From Pseudomonadota bacterium (lineage in GTDB: Bacteria; Pseudomonadota; Alphaproteobacteria; Rhizobiales; Xanthobacteraceae), in NCBI GenBank assembly GCA_023387735.1, contig JAEWHP010000002.1:62001-126000 (forward strand): a stretch of 64,000 nucleotides of DNA, given 5' to 3'. The notes beneath the pieces are model-generated. The model ran no database searches, was not told the DNA's origin, and saw only the letters and a program-made list of their open reading frames with translations. Made by a program: the position numbers and the translations under genes. Positions within the stretch are counted from its first letter, which is position 1; each line of letters starts with the position of its first letter. This document shows positions 1-10,765 of this stretch, one piece after another.

Positions 1-759
1 GATCCGCAGCGGCGAGCGCGTCACCGCGGCGAGCCCGATCAGCGAGCCGACCTCGATATGGTCGGGCTGAATGGCGTAGCTGGTGCCGCCCAGCGTCGCC
101 GGGCCATGCACGACGATGGTATTGGTGCCGATGCCCTCGATCTTCGCGCCGAGCGCGACCAGGAAATGCGCGAGGTCCTGCACATGCGGCTCGGAGGCGG
201 CGTTGCGCAGATAGGTGGTGCCGTCGGCGGCAACGGCCGCGACCAGCGCGTTTTCGGTGGCGGTGACGCTCGGCTCGTCGAGGAAGACGTCGGCGCCCTT
301 CAGCTTGGAGGCGCGGAACTCCAGCCGATGCGTGGCGGTGACGGTCGCGCCCAGCTGCTCGAACGCCAGAAAATGCGTGTCCAGTCGCCGCCGGCCGATG
401 ACGTCGCCGCCGGGGGGCGGCAGTGCCACCTCGCCGCAGCGGGCCAGGAGCGGCCCGGCCAGCAGGATCGAGGCACGAATTCGCGCGCAGAGTTCGGGAT
501 CGAGATCGGCGGCGCGGACTTCCCTGGCATGGATCGCCAGCGTATTGCGCGCCTTCCACTCTGCCGAGGCGCCGACCGACCGGATCAGTTCGACCAGCGT
601 CTCGGTGTCGCGGATGCGCGGCACGTTTTCCAGCGTGACCGGATGCTCGGTGAGCAGCGCGGCGGCGATGATCGGCAGCGCGGCGTTCTTGTTGCCGGAC
701 GGCTCAATCGTGCCCGCAAGCCGGTGGCCGCCTTCCACGATGTATTGAATGGGCGGCAC
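1..759 (-). CDS. murA: UDP-N-acetylglucosamine 1-carboxyvinyltransferase MurA, 3' end outside the window
   Basis: This is the first 253 codons of MurA, the cytoplasmic enzyme that transfers enolpyruvate from PEP to UDP-GlcNAc in the first committed step of peptidoglycan synthesis. The reading frame opens with a GTG at 759-757 and begins MPPIQYIVEGGHRLAGTIEP, followed by the family sequence SGNKNAALPI that contains the Lys-Asn substrate-binding pair. The frame is open to base 1 and ends in PLRI, so about 40% of a normal 420-430 residue MurA is missing. It lies 14 bases downstream of the gyrB stop on the same strand, which suggests readthrough from gyrB. The GTG start is the only good candidate I see between the gyrB stop and the conserved N-terminus. 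Confidence 0.93.
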   Translation of the reverse strand, partial: MPPIQYIVEGGHRLAGTIEPSGNKNAALPIIAAALLTEHPVTLENVPRIRDTETLVELIRSVGASAEWKARNTLAIHAREVRAADLDPELCARIRASILLAGPLLARCGEVALPPPGGDVIGRRRLDTHFLAFEQLGATVTATHRLEFRASKLKGADVFLDEPSVTATENALVAAVAADGTTYLRNAASEPHVQDLAHFLVALGAKIEGIGTNTIVVHGPATLGGTSYAIQPDHIEVGSLIGLAAVTRSPLRI

Positions 760-773
760 GGGTGCTCGATGCC

Positions 774-3209
<2,436 letters not shown>

Positions 3210-3326
3210 GTGAGGCCTTCGAGGGTGTCCCGAATCAGCTGCGCAAAATGAGGCGCTGATCGATCTATTTGTGCCATGAAAGAGGCATCGCGCCTAGCGC
3301 AATATCTCCATCAACAAGTCATTGAA

Positions 3327-3354
3327 TAATTAGTGTTTTTTTACTCTTTTTCAA
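3327..3354 (-). promoter_or_regulatory. Candidate gyrB promoter in an AT-rich stretch
   Basis: The 286-base gap between recF and gyrB contains one clearly AT-rich segment (about 3300-3355). Read on the minus strand it offers TTGAAA (3354-3349) and, 16 bases on, TAATTA (3332-3327), about 118 bases upstream of the gyrB ATG. The -10 match is weak, so this is only a candidate; the composition shift is the stronger signal. The rest of the gap shows no gene. Confidence 0.3.
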
Positions 3355-3495
3355 GGTCTCTGAAGGCCGATTCCGGAGGCTCCCAAAAGCGCGATTCGGA
3401 GGCTCGTTCCGGGGGCCTGAGGGGGTGATTTTTACAGGCCGTCGCAGGGCAAATGCCGGTTGGCTGCGGACCTGCCAGAGAACGTGCGGTGGCAC

Positions 3496-4632
3496 TCAGC
3501 CGCGCCGGCTGACCTGCCCGGACTCGACGTCAAAAATCTCGCCGCCGGCGCCGATGTCGACGAAAGCGGCCGGGTCGGCGCCGGTCATCCAGACCTGCGC
3601 GCCGAGTTTTGTCAGTTCTTCGAACAGCGCCTTGCGACGGTTGGGATCGAGATGCGCCACGACCTCGTCGAGCAGCAGCAGCGGCACGATGCCGGTCATT
3701 TCGGCGACCAGCGTCGCATGGGCCAGCACCAGCCCGATCAGGAGCGCCTTCTGCTCGCCGGTGGAGGCGTCGCGGGCCGGCATGTTCTTTGGCGCGTAGA
3801 CGACCTGCAGGTCGGTGAGGTGGGGGCCGTCCAGCGTGCGGCCGGCGGCGGCGTCACGCGCGCGGCCGGCGCGCAGGATCTCGCGGTAGCGGTCCTCCAC
3901 CGCGGTCGCCGGTTCGCTTACCAGCGCGTTTTCCATCCAGCCGTCGAGCGCGATTTGCGCCGACGGGAAAGCGGAATCGGCGCCGCGTTCACGCAGCATC
4001 GCCGCGAGCCTCGTTACGGTCTGGCCGCGGGTGGCCGCGACGGCAACGGCAAGCTCGGCGGTCTCGCGCTCGATCGCGTCGCACCAGTGGTCGTCGTAAT
4101 TGCGCACCTCGAGCAGCCGGTTGCGCGAGCGCAGCGATCGTTCCAGCGCCGACACGCGGCTGGAATGCTCGCTGTCGATCGCCAGCACCAGCCGGTCGAA
4201 GAAGCGCCTTCGCTCAGAGGCAGCGCCGAGGAACAGCCCGTCCATCGCCGGCGTCAGCCACACCATGCGCAGATGATCGCCGAACGCGTTGGCTGAACTC
4301 ACCGGTTCTCGGTCGATCCTGCAGCGGCGGCTCGACGTCCCCTCCGTGCCCGGCGGATCGATACCGGTGCCGAGCGTGGCAAGCCCGAGCGCGCCCTCGA
4401 CTTCGGCAGATACCGCCCAGGAGCCGTCGCCCTGATTGTCGGCGACATCCTCCAGCGTTGCGCGGCGCAATCCGCGTCCCGGCGACAGGAACGAGATCGC
4501 CTCCAGGCAATTGGTCTTGCCGGCGCCGTTCGGCCCGGCCAGCACAACGATATCCCCCCGCGCCTGCACGCTCGCCGCGCGGTAATTGCGGAAGTGCGTG
4601 AGCGAGAGGCGGTGAATGCGGGAGGGGGTCAT
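3496..4632 (-). CDS. recF: DNA replication and repair protein RecF
   Basis: RecF is an SMC-like ATPase that, with RecO and RecR, loads RecA at single-strand gaps. The 378-residue protein starts MTPSRIHRLSLTHFRNYR, carries a Walker A box GPNGAGKTN at about 33-41, a signature region STGEQKALLIGLVLAHA in the C-terminal half and a Walker B box PLLLLDEVVAHLD. Length matches the family (about 360-385). It is transcribed in the same direction as dnaN, 220 bases away across a repeat element, and gyrB. The ATG at 4632 is the natural start, with the conserved N-terminus following at once. Confidence 0.96.
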   Translation of the reverse strand: MTPSRIHRLSLTHFRNYRAASVQARGDIVVLAGPNGAGKTNCLEAISFLSPGRGLRRATLEDVADNQGDGSWAVSAEVEGALGLATLGTGIDPPGTEGTSSRRCRIDREPVSSANAFGDHLRMVWLTPAMDGLFLGAASERRRFFDRLVLAIDSEHSSRVSALERSLRSRNRLLEVRNYDDHWCDAIERETAELAVAVAATRGQTVTRLAAMLRERGADSAFPSAQIALDGWMENALVSEPATAVEDRYREILRAGRARDAAAGRTLDGPHLTDLQVVYAPKNMPARDASTGEQKALLIGLVLAHATLVAEMTGIVPLLLLDEVVAHLDPNRRKALFEELTKLGAQVWMTGADPAAFVDIGAGGEIFDVESGQVSRRG

Positions 4633-4680
4633 GCCACACTGTCATTGCCGAGGAGTCGAAAGGAGGCGGCAACCTCCGCC

Positions 4681-4779
4681 GTCATCATCCGCGAAAGCGG
4701 ATGATCCAGTACGCCGAGCTGTTCGAATTTTTCACTGGCGCCGGCGATTACTGGATACCCGCATTCGCGGGTATGACGG
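4681..4779. repeat. Palindromic intergenic repeat (family B-like) between recF and dnaN
   Basis: The stretch opens GTCATCATCCGCGAAAGCGG and closes with a TACCCGCATTCGCGGGTA stem followed by TGACGG. Its outer ends form two short hairpins around a CCAGTA...TACTGG inverted pair, so the whole roughly 100 bases can fold into a cruciform. The layout resembles the elements at 51525-51612 and 62295-62385. It has no coding signal. Confidence 0.7.
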
Positions 4780-4800
4780 CAGCATATTTGTTGAGCGCAA

Positions 4801-4823
4801 CCCTCTCCCACAAGGGGAGAGGG
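4801..4823 (-). terminator. Hairpin downstream of dnaN
   Basis: A perfect 9-bp stem CCCTCTCCC/GGGAGAGGG with a 5-base loop lies 30 bases past the dnaN stop. Between them is a second perfect palindrome, GTTTCGCGCGAAAC (4837-4850). A strong T-run is lacking, so termination may be partial and some transcripts may reach recF. The sequence also resembles a common high-copy rhizobial hairpin. Confidence 0.5.
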
Positions 4824-4852
4824 AAGGTCAGCGTTCGTTTCGCGCGAAACCT

Positions 4853-5971
4853 TCACACCCGCATCGGCATCAGCACGTAGAGCGCGCCCTTGTTTTCCTT
4901 GTCCTGCACCAGCGTCGGCGAGCCGGGGTCTGCCAACTTGAGCACGGCGACTTCGCCTTCGATCTGGGCGGCGATGTCGAGCAGATAGCGCGAGTTGAAG
5001 CCGATATCGAGCGCGTCGGAGGCGTATTCGACTTCGAGTTCTTCGGTGGCGCTGCCGGAATCCGGGTTGGTCACCGACAGCACCAGCTTGCCGGCGGACA
5101 GCGCCAGCTTCACCGCGCGGCCACGCTCGCTCGAAATGGTCGAGACGCGGTCGACCGCGGCCTCGAAATCCTTCTTGTCGACGATCAGCTCCTTGTCGTT
5201 GTTCTGCGGAATGACGCGGCCGTAGTCCGGGAAGGTGCCGTCGATCAGCTTCGACGTCAGCACCACGTTGCCGAGGGTGAAGCGGATCTTGCCCTGCGAG
5301 AGTTCGATTCTGATCTCGGCTTCATTGTCCTCGATCAGGCGCTGCACTTCGCCGACGGTCTTGCGCGGCACGATCACGCCGGGCATGCCGGTGGCACCAC
5401 TGGGCAGCGCCAGGTCGATCTGCGCCAGCCGGTGTCCATCGGTGGCGACGCCGCGCAGCGTCGTCGCCTTGGCGCTGCCGGCCGTGTGCAGGTAGATGCC
5501 GTTGAGGTAGTAGCGGGTTTCCTCGGTCGATATCGCAAACTGGGTGCGGTCGATCAGGCGTTTCACGTCAGACGCGGCCAGCGAGAACGAATGCGTCATG
5601 TCGCCGGCGGCAAGATCCGGAAAATCGCTTTCCGGCAGGGTCTGCAGCGTGAAGCGCGAGCGGCCGGCGCGGATCGCGAGCACCGAACGGTCGCCGTCGG
5701 CTTCCAGCACGATCTGCGAGCCGTCGGGCAGCTTGCGAACGATGTCGTAGAACATGTGGGCCGGCACCGTGGTCGAACCCGCGGTCGCGGTTTCCGCCGC
5801 CAACGTCTCGGTGACCTCGAGATCGAGATCGGTCGCCTTCAGCGACAGCTTGGCATTTTCGGCGCGGACGAGCACGTTGCCGAGGATCGGGATGGTGTTG
5901 CGCCGTTCGACCACGCGGTGGACGTGACCCAGCGACTTCAGCAGTTGCGCGCGTTCGACGGTGACCTTCAT
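4853..5971 (-). CDS. dnaN: DNA polymerase III beta subunit (sliding clamp)
   Basis: DnaN is the ring-shaped processivity clamp that tethers DNA polymerase III to the template; it is also the target of Hda and mismatch-repair proteins. The 372-residue protein starts MKVTVERAQLLKSLGHVHRV and includes the family segment RRNTIPILGNVLV. It ends LYVLMPMRV, the typical C-terminus at the peptide-binding pocket. Length is normal for three clamp domains of about 120 residues each. The ATG at 5971 is directly followed by the conserved N-terminus. It lies 260 bases downstream of dnaA on the same strand. Confidence 0.97.
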   Translation of the reverse strand: MKVTVERAQLLKSLGHVHRVVERRNTIPILGNVLVRAENAKLSLKATDLDLEVTETLAAETATAGSTTVPAHMFYDIVRKLPDGSQIVLEADGDRSVLAIRAGRSRFTLQTLPESDFPDLAAGDMTHSFSLAASDVKRLIDRTQFAISTEETRYYLNGIYLHTAGSAKATTLRGVATDGHRLAQIDLALPSGATGMPGVIVPRKTVGEVQRLIEDNEAEIRIELSQGKIRFTLGNVVLTSKLIDGTFPDYGRVIPQNNDKELIVDKKDFEAAVDRVSTISSERGRAVKLALSAGKLVLSVTNPDSGSATEELEVEYASDALDIGFNSRYLLDIAAQIEGEVAVLKLADPGSPTLVQDKENKGALYVLMPMRV

Positions 5972-6173
5972 TGCTATACCCGCCAGAGATGGAAAAGCCG
6001 GGCGGCCCTCAAAGGCAGCGCCGCGGCATGGGAAACCCGAAAAGCCGGATCAGGACCGGATTTGATCAAACCCCCGGGGGGACCGCAAGGTGGCGCGGAT
6101 AGCCGGCCGGTGCAAGGGAGGCCAGGGCCGTTCCCCCACATTTGGGGCAGAAAAGGGGGCGCAGAAAGAAATT

Positions 6174-6201
6174 CTCCCTCCTCTCGGGAGAGGGGAGGGA
6201 G
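6174..6201 (-). terminator. Imperfect GC-rich hairpin downstream of dnaA
   Basis: CTCCCTCCTCTC pairs imperfectly with GAGGGGAGGGAG about 30 bases beyond the dnaA stop. No clear T-run follows on the minus strand. The remaining dnaA-dnaN gap (6202-6230 and 5972-6173) shows no gene; dnaN may have its own promoter there, but I cannot define it. Confidence 0.4.
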
Positions 6202-6230
6202 ACAGGGTGGGAGGTTTGTTCCCGTAGTTG

Positions 6231-7661
6231 CTATTCCTGCAGTTGCCGCTTCAGCGAGTCGACCTCTTCGGACAGCGCCGTGTCGCGGGCAACCAGTGCC
6301 TCGATCTTGCGCACGGCATGCAGCACGGTGGTGTGGTCGCGTCCGCCGAACCGGCGGCCGATTTCCGGCAGCGAACGCAGCGTCAGCGTCTTCGCCAGAT
6401 ACATCGCGACCTGGCGCGGCCGCACCACGTTGGCGGTCCGCCGGGAGGACAGCAGGTCCGAGCGGCTGACATTGTATTGCCGGGCGACCACGCGCTGGAT
6501 GTCCTCGATCTTGATCCGCTTCGGCTCCTGCGGACGGATCAGGTCGCGCACCTCGCGCTCGGCCATTTCCAGCGTCACCGGCTGGGCGTTGAGCTTGGAA
6601 TGGGCGAGCAGGCGGTTGATCGCGCCTTCGAGGTCGCGGCCATTATGGGTGATGGTGCGCGCCAGATAATCCAGCACCGCTTCCGGCACGTCGAAACTCG
6701 CATGATGCGCGCGGGCGGCCGCGACGCGCGACTTCAAAATTCCGAGCCGCAGTTCTTCGCCGAGCGAACCCATCTCCACAACGAGACCGCCGGCCAGCCG
6801 CGAGCGCACGCGGTCATCGAGGCTTTCGAGATCGGACGGCGGACGATCGGCGGCGATCACCACCTGGCGGCCGGCGTCGATCAGCGCATTCAGCGTGTGG
6901 CAGAATTCGGCCTGCGTCGATTTCCCCTGCAGGAATTGCAGGTCGTCGATGACGAGCACGTCGATGCCGCGCAGCGCTTCCTTGAAGGCCAGCGCCGTCT
7001 GCGTCTTCAGCGCGGCGACGAAGCCGTACATGAATTTCTCGGCGGTGAGATACAGTACCTTGCGCTCGCTGCCGGAATTGCCGGCCCAGGTCACGGCCTG
7101 CAGAAGGTGGGTTTTGCCGAGTCCGACGCCGGCGTGAATGTAGAGCGGGTTGAACATCACGGGGTCGCCGCGGCGTCCTTCGGCAACCTGGCGCGCGGCC
7201 GCATGGGCCAGCGTGTTGGAGCGGCCCATCACGAAACTTGCAAAGGTCAGGCGCGGATCGAGCGGTGAGCCGCCGAGCGCATCATGATTGGCGGACACTG
7301 GCGCGGTGGCGGTCGCACGCAGCTCGGGCGCGGGACGGCCATTGGTCGGCTCGAGGCGGCGCTGATCGGCTGGCGCGGTTGCTTCCTTGGCAGGCGCGGC
7401 AGATCGCATCGCCGTGCGCACGGTAAGATCGATGCGGTGCACTTCCGGCATCTCGGCCTGCCAGCAGGTGAGAACACGATCGGCATAGTGAGCCTGGATC
7501 CAGCTCTTGAGGAAACGCGTCGGAACCGACAGATGCACGCTCTCGTCCTGCACGCCTTCCAGGTCCATGCGCGCAAACCAGCTCGTGTAGACATCCTCGC
7601 CCACGCTCGTCCGCAAGCGTCCCTTCACGCGCGACCAGCGATCCTGTTCCATGTTTGTCAT
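6231..7661 (-). CDS. dnaA: Chromosomal replication initiator protein DnaA
   Basis: DnaA binds 9-bp boxes in oriC, oligomerises with ATP and melts the origin. The 476-residue form starting MTNMEQDRWSRVKGRLR matches the family N-terminus. The frame is open upstream to 7739, but that extension looks non-coding and I place the start at the ATG at 7661. The N-terminal helicase-contact domain is followed by a variable linker (about 95-145), a AAA+ core with Walker A GVGLGKTHLL near 179 and Walker B VLVIDDLQFL near 231, and the C-terminal DNA-binding signature GGRDHTTVLHAVRKI near 437. It faces away from the putative origin at 7.7-8.8 kb. Confidence 0.96.
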   Translation of the reverse strand: MTNMEQDRWSRVKGRLRTSVGEDVYTSWFARMDLEGVQDESVHLSVPTRFLKSWIQAHYADRVLTCWQAEMPEVHRIDLTVRTAMRSAAPAKEATAPADQRRLEPTNGRPAPELRATATAPVSANHDALGGSPLDPRLTFASFVMGRSNTLAHAAARQVAEGRRGDPVMFNPLYIHAGVGLGKTHLLQAVTWAGNSGSERKVLYLTAEKFMYGFVAALKTQTALAFKEALRGIDVLVIDDLQFLQGKSTQAEFCHTLNALIDAGRQVVIAADRPPSDLESLDDRVRSRLAGGLVVEMGSLGEELRLGILKSRVAAARAHHASFDVPEAVLDYLARTITHNGRDLEGAINRLLAHSKLNAQPVTLEMAEREVRDLIRPQEPKRIKIEDIQRVVARQYNVSRSDLLSSRRTANVVRPRQVAMYLAKTLTLRSLPEIGRRFGGRDHTTVLHAVRKIEALVARDTALSEEVDSLKRQLQE

Positions 7662-7739
7662 TGCCTGAGAACTTTTCTGAAAGAGTAATGGTGTTAATGC
7701 GAAATCGCCTTGCAGGGTTCCTGCCAGACGCGACCTCAA

Positions 7740-8820
7740 AGCGGGACTCTCCGACGCCAGGCAAAGATCATCCGTTCGGCGAGTGCGCCGCTGGTCAGAT
7801 CAAGGCTGGTGAAGAAAGATTTCCGCGAGGTCAGCGCGTACTCGACGGTCTACCCGGAGCGCGCGTGGGAGGCTGACTGAAAGAGCTGTTGGAGACTTCT
7901 GCTTCTGCTGCGGTCTCGTTCGAAATGGAAAAGAGTGTGTCTGTCGTCGCGATGATTCCGTAAAGCATACTACCTCCCCCCCTCACCGCGAGAACGTGCG
8001 GCGAGTTATCAGATCGAAAGTGTTTCAAAGTCAGTCTGCCGCCACCGAACAATAACATGCCCGGCCGCTGCGCCGCCGCTACCTCAGTCTGTCGTCTTCA
8101 ACACGTCCACGAGCTCCGCGTTCCCATTCTTTGCCGTTGTCATCAGTCCCCGAATTTCTCCTGTCGAAGCGCATCAGGCGCGACGCCAGGAAATTTAGAC
8201 ACAGAACATCCGTCCCCATATTGCTATGGGTTGCCAACTCAGCTTCGCTTGGAAAGCGTCGCTAACGCGCACACCGCCGCCGATTTGCACGTCCGCTCTT
8301 GGGTCTCAAACCGCGCTGGTCAGGAGAGCCATGGGCGTCGCGAACGAGTAAGGAATACACCACGGGTGATTTCTGACAATCCGTGATTCGACATCGCTGT
8401 CTGACTCTTCGCGTGTGTTGCAACGCTGCAAGTGCGACACTCCACACCAAGTTTTTGAATCAGCGTGCAGAATCGCCAGCGGTCAGTCTTCGTGACAATT
8501 TTGGCCGCACTCGCAAAATTTTTTAAGAATCCGTTACAATCATAGTTACCGGGGCCGTTTTTCAAAACGCTTGCACTCGCTATGTGGATAAGTGATTAGC
8601 GAGACGAAGTTTTTCGCGATTGTTTTTCAGGGTAACTCCGCAAGCGGCGCTTTCGCAGGCAGACGAAAGAGAATGCCGCTGGATTAGTCAGCCCGCCGCA
8701 AAATCTCTCGGCACATGATGCGCGGCGCAGCGCGAACGAAAAATCGCAGGTCACCAGGTTAGGCGGCGAGGATTATGGCACGCAATGAATTTGGAGCAAT
8801 CGATCTCCGAAAAAGAAAAA
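7740..8820. other. Putative chromosomal replication origin (oriC), gene-free
   Basis: This roughly 1.1 kb between dnaA and rpsT has no convincing gene; the short ORFs in it lack homology-like sequence and ribosome sites. It holds a perfect DnaA box at 8583-8591 (TGTGGATAA, TTATCCACA on the other strand). It also has an AT-rich stretch at about 8505-8560, a TTAA-N7-TTAC CtrA-like pair at 8523-8537, and five GANTC sites between 8385 and 8531 (starting at 8385, 8403, 8457, 8470, 8527). In related alphaproteobacteria the origin lies next to dnaA, and this order matches. Function is inferred; GC-skew over the whole chromosome would settle it. Confidence 0.65.
8583..8591 (-). promoter_or_regulatory. 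Perfect DnaA box
   Basis: TTATCCACA on the minus strand is an exact match to the high-affinity DnaA box. I found no other perfect copy in the dnaA-rpsT gap, only poor matches such as at 8007. It lies 20-60 bases from the AT-rich stretch that could be the unwinding element. Confidence 0.75.
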
Positions 8821-8837
8821 GCCCGGCGAAGCCGGGC
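8821..8837 (-). terminator. Rho-independent terminator of rpsT
   Basis: A 7-bp stem GCCCGGC/GCCGGGC with a 3-base loop is followed on the minus strand by TTTTTCTTTTTC. It lies about 85 bases beyond the rpsT stop and would keep rpsT transcription out of the origin region. Confidence 0.85.
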
Positions 8838-8920
8838 TTTTGACGAATGTCTCTTTTTATCAGCTCACGCCTGGTGGCTCACTTGTTGTAGCTCACCTGT
8901 TGAGTCTCACCTGTTAAGTC

Positions 8921-9187
8921 TCACTTGGCGAGCTTGGCGATCTGGTGCGTCAGGCGCGACACCTTCCGGCTCGCATTGTTCTTGTGAATGATGTTGCGCT
9001 GCGCTGCCTGCATCAGTTCCGGTTCCGCGCGCTTCATCGCTTCCAGCGCCGCATTGCGGTCGCCGCTCTTGATCGCTTCCTCGACGGTGCGAACCGCGCC
9101 ACGCATCTGGGTGCGGCGCGACTTGTTGATGATGGTGCGGCGGGCAATCTTGCGGGTCGCCTTCTTGGCGGAAGTGGTATTGGCCAT
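8921..9187 (-). CDS. rpsT: 30S ribosomal protein S20
   Basis: S20 binds 16S rRNA in the 30S subunit early in assembly. The 88-residue basic protein starts MANTTSAKKATRKIARR and has the usual all-helical, Lys/Arg-rich sequence, ending HQIAKLAK. The length is typical. The ATG at 9187 follows a short leader. The gene is monocistronic, with a strong terminator downstream. In alphaproteobacteria rpsT commonly lies on the far side of the origin from dnaA, as here. Confidence 0.96.
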   Translation of the reverse strand: MANTTSAKKATRKIARRTIINKSRRTQMRGAVRTVEEAIKSGDRNAALEAMKRAEPELMQAAQRNIIHKNNASRKVSRLTHQIAKLAK

Positions 9188-9365
9188 GTTCTCAACTGTC
9201 CTTCGGCTGTCGTCGCTCGGGTGGTCGGGCTTGAGCGCGCCGGCCGTTCAAATTGCGTGATCGACGCTGGTTGTGTTTTCCAGGGTGTTCTGTCGTAAGC
9301 CGTTCTTGAAGATGCCATGACTGGAAGCCAAAATGCTTCCGCAGCGGCGCTGCTCAAAGAACAGC

Positions 9366-9389
9366 GGCGGCGGGATCGCCCCCGCCGCC
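9366..9389. other. Strong GC-rich stem-loop between rpsT and the divergent membrane-protein gene
   Basis: GGCGGCGGG and CCCGCCGCC form a perfect 9-bp stem with a 6-base loop. It lies about 180 bases upstream of the rpsT ATG and 170 bases upstream of the gene at 9559. It could be part of the rpsT leader or a relic terminator. The rest of 9188-9558 shows no gene and must hold the two divergent promoters. Confidence 0.45.
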
Positions 9390-9558
9390 ATTTGGGGTCT
9401 TATAGAGGGCGCGTCCGGCACCGTCAACGCTTTCCAGCCCTCCCAAAAGCCGGGAAATGGGGACGGGACGGTGCGTAAGCCGCTGATGAGGTTGAATTTC
9501 CGGGATGCTCCCGGTATTGGCTGACGGCCTCCCGGGGCGACTTGATATAAGGTGACGC

Positions 9559-9876
9559 ATGATCCGCGGTTTTTTTCGACTGATTGGCCTCTTGCTCCTG
9601 GCCGGCGGATTCATCTTCATGGTCTATGACGGCGCGCGCTTCGTGGCCGATCAAACCCTGCGTTTCACCCGGTTTGGCCAGTTCTGGAACGACATTCACC
9701 AGTCCAGCCAGCAGGCTTTCCGCACCCTGGTGGAGGACGTCTCGCCCTGGCTCTGGAACAGCGTCCTCAAGGTGCTGCTGGACCAGCCCGTATTTGCCGT
9801 CCTGGGCGTCGCTGGCATCCTCCTGATGATCCTGTTCCGGCCGCGCAAGCCGCTGATAGGCTATTCGCGCGACTGA
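9559..9876 (+). CDS. Small membrane protein of unknown function
   Basis: The 105-residue protein starts MIRGFFRLIGLLLLAGGFIF, a hydrophobic helix of about 20 residues. A middle soluble part (about 27-75) is rich in Phe, Gln and Trp. A second hydrophobic helix (PVFAVLGVAGILLMILF, about 77-93) precedes a basic tail RPRKPLIGYSRD. That suggests two membrane spans with the middle on one face of the inner membrane. The start is backed by a TAAGGTG ribosome site 5 bases upstream of the ATG. I do not recognise a named family. It stands alone, divergent from rpsT. Confidence 0.7.
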   Translation: MIRGFFRLIGLLLLAGGFIFMVYDGARFVADQTLRFTRFGQFWNDIHQSSQQAFRTLVEDVSPWLWNSVLKVLLDQPVFAVLGVAGILLMILFRPRKPLIGYSRD

Positions 9877-9999
9877 TCGGCGCGGCGCGCCCCGCACGTC
9901 GTAACGGGGCTGCCACTCCAGGCGTAAAGACATATATAGAGGTGCAACCGGACCGCCGCGGCGAACTGCTGTGCCCGTTGTCCCGCTTGGAGGTATTCC

Positions 10000-10656
10000 A
10001 TGTTGTTCATGCGCAAGACCACCGCGTTGCCGAGCGCAGCCGAAGCGCTGCCCGGCCGTGCCAACCCGATCCCGACCGCCACCACCCACTTCGTCAACGG
10101 CCGCAAGCTGCAGCCGCCCTATCCAGCCGGCCTCGAGCAGGCGGTGTTCGGGCTCGGCTGCTTCTGGGGTGCCGAGCGCAAGTTCTGGGAACTCGGCGAC
10201 GGCATCCATGCGACCGCCGTCGGCTATGCCGGCGGGCACACCGCCAATCCGACGTATGAAGAGGTCTGCTCCGGCCGGACCGGTCATACCGAGGTGGTGC
10301 TGGTCGTATTCGACCCGAAGAAGATCTCCTACGAGCAATTGCTGAAGACGTTCTGGGAAAATCACAACCCGACGCAGGGCATGCGCCAGGGCAACGACGT
10401 CGGCACGCAATATCGTTCGGCGATCTACACCTTCGGCGACGCGCAACGCAAAGCCGCCGATGCGTCGAAGGCCATGTACCAGAAGGCGCTTGCCGCCAAG
10501 GGCCTTGGCGCCATCACGACCGAGATCGCGCCCTCGGCCGAATTCTACTTCGCCGAGGACTACCATCAGCAATATCTCGCCAAGAATCCGGCAGGCTATT
10601 GCGGCTTGGGCGGCACCGGCGTGTCGTGCCCGATCGGCGTCGGCGTGACTGCCTGA
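10000..10656 (+). CDS. msrA: Peptide-methionine (S)-S-oxide reductase MsrA
   Basis: MsrA reduces methionine-S-sulfoxide in oxidised proteins, using thioredoxin as the electron donor. The 218-residue protein has the catalytic motif GCFWGAE with the nucleophilic Cys at about residue 54. The family sequences VGYAGGHTANPTYEEVCSG and YRSAIY follow. The C-terminus has two further Cys (in YCGLGG and VSCPIG) that probably act as resolving residues. There is no signal peptide, so the enzyme is cytoplasmic. The ATG at 10000 follows a strong GGAGG site. It is monocistronic, with a hairpin directly after. Confidence 0.95.
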   Translation: MLFMRKTTALPSAAEALPGRANPIPTATTHFVNGRKLQPPYPAGLEQAVFGLGCFWGAERKFWELGDGIHATAVGYAGGHTANPTYEEVCSGRTGHTEVVLVVFDPKKISYEQLLKTFWENHNPTQGMRQGNDVGTQYRSAIYTFGDAQRKAADASKAMYQKALAAKGLGAITTEIAPSAEFYFAEDYHQQYLAKNPAGYCGLGGTGVSCPIGVGVTA

Positions 10657-10664
10657 TCGTTCAA

Positions 10665-10693
10665 CCCTCTCGCCGTGAAGAACGGCGAGAGGG
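10665..10693 (+). terminator. Hairpin terminator after msrA
   Basis: CCCTCTCGCCGT pairs perfectly with ACGGCGAGAGGG around a 5-base loop, 8 bases after the msrA stop. The T-run is missing, so it may be a processing or Rho-assisted site. Confidence 0.6.
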
Positions 10694-10765
10694 GATTCCA
10701 AATTCCCCGACAAACCCTTTATTAACCATAACCGGTGCAAGACTGGAGTTGTCTCGCTTTCAGGG

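Noticed and set aside
4801..4850. CRISPR-like direct repeats
   Set aside because: The repeats here and elsewhere in the window are palindromic intergenic elements without regular spacers or cas genes; no CRISPR array is present.
7831..8565. Short ORFs in the dnaA-rpsT gap
   Set aside because: None has a ribosome site or recognisable sequence; the gap fits a replication origin better.
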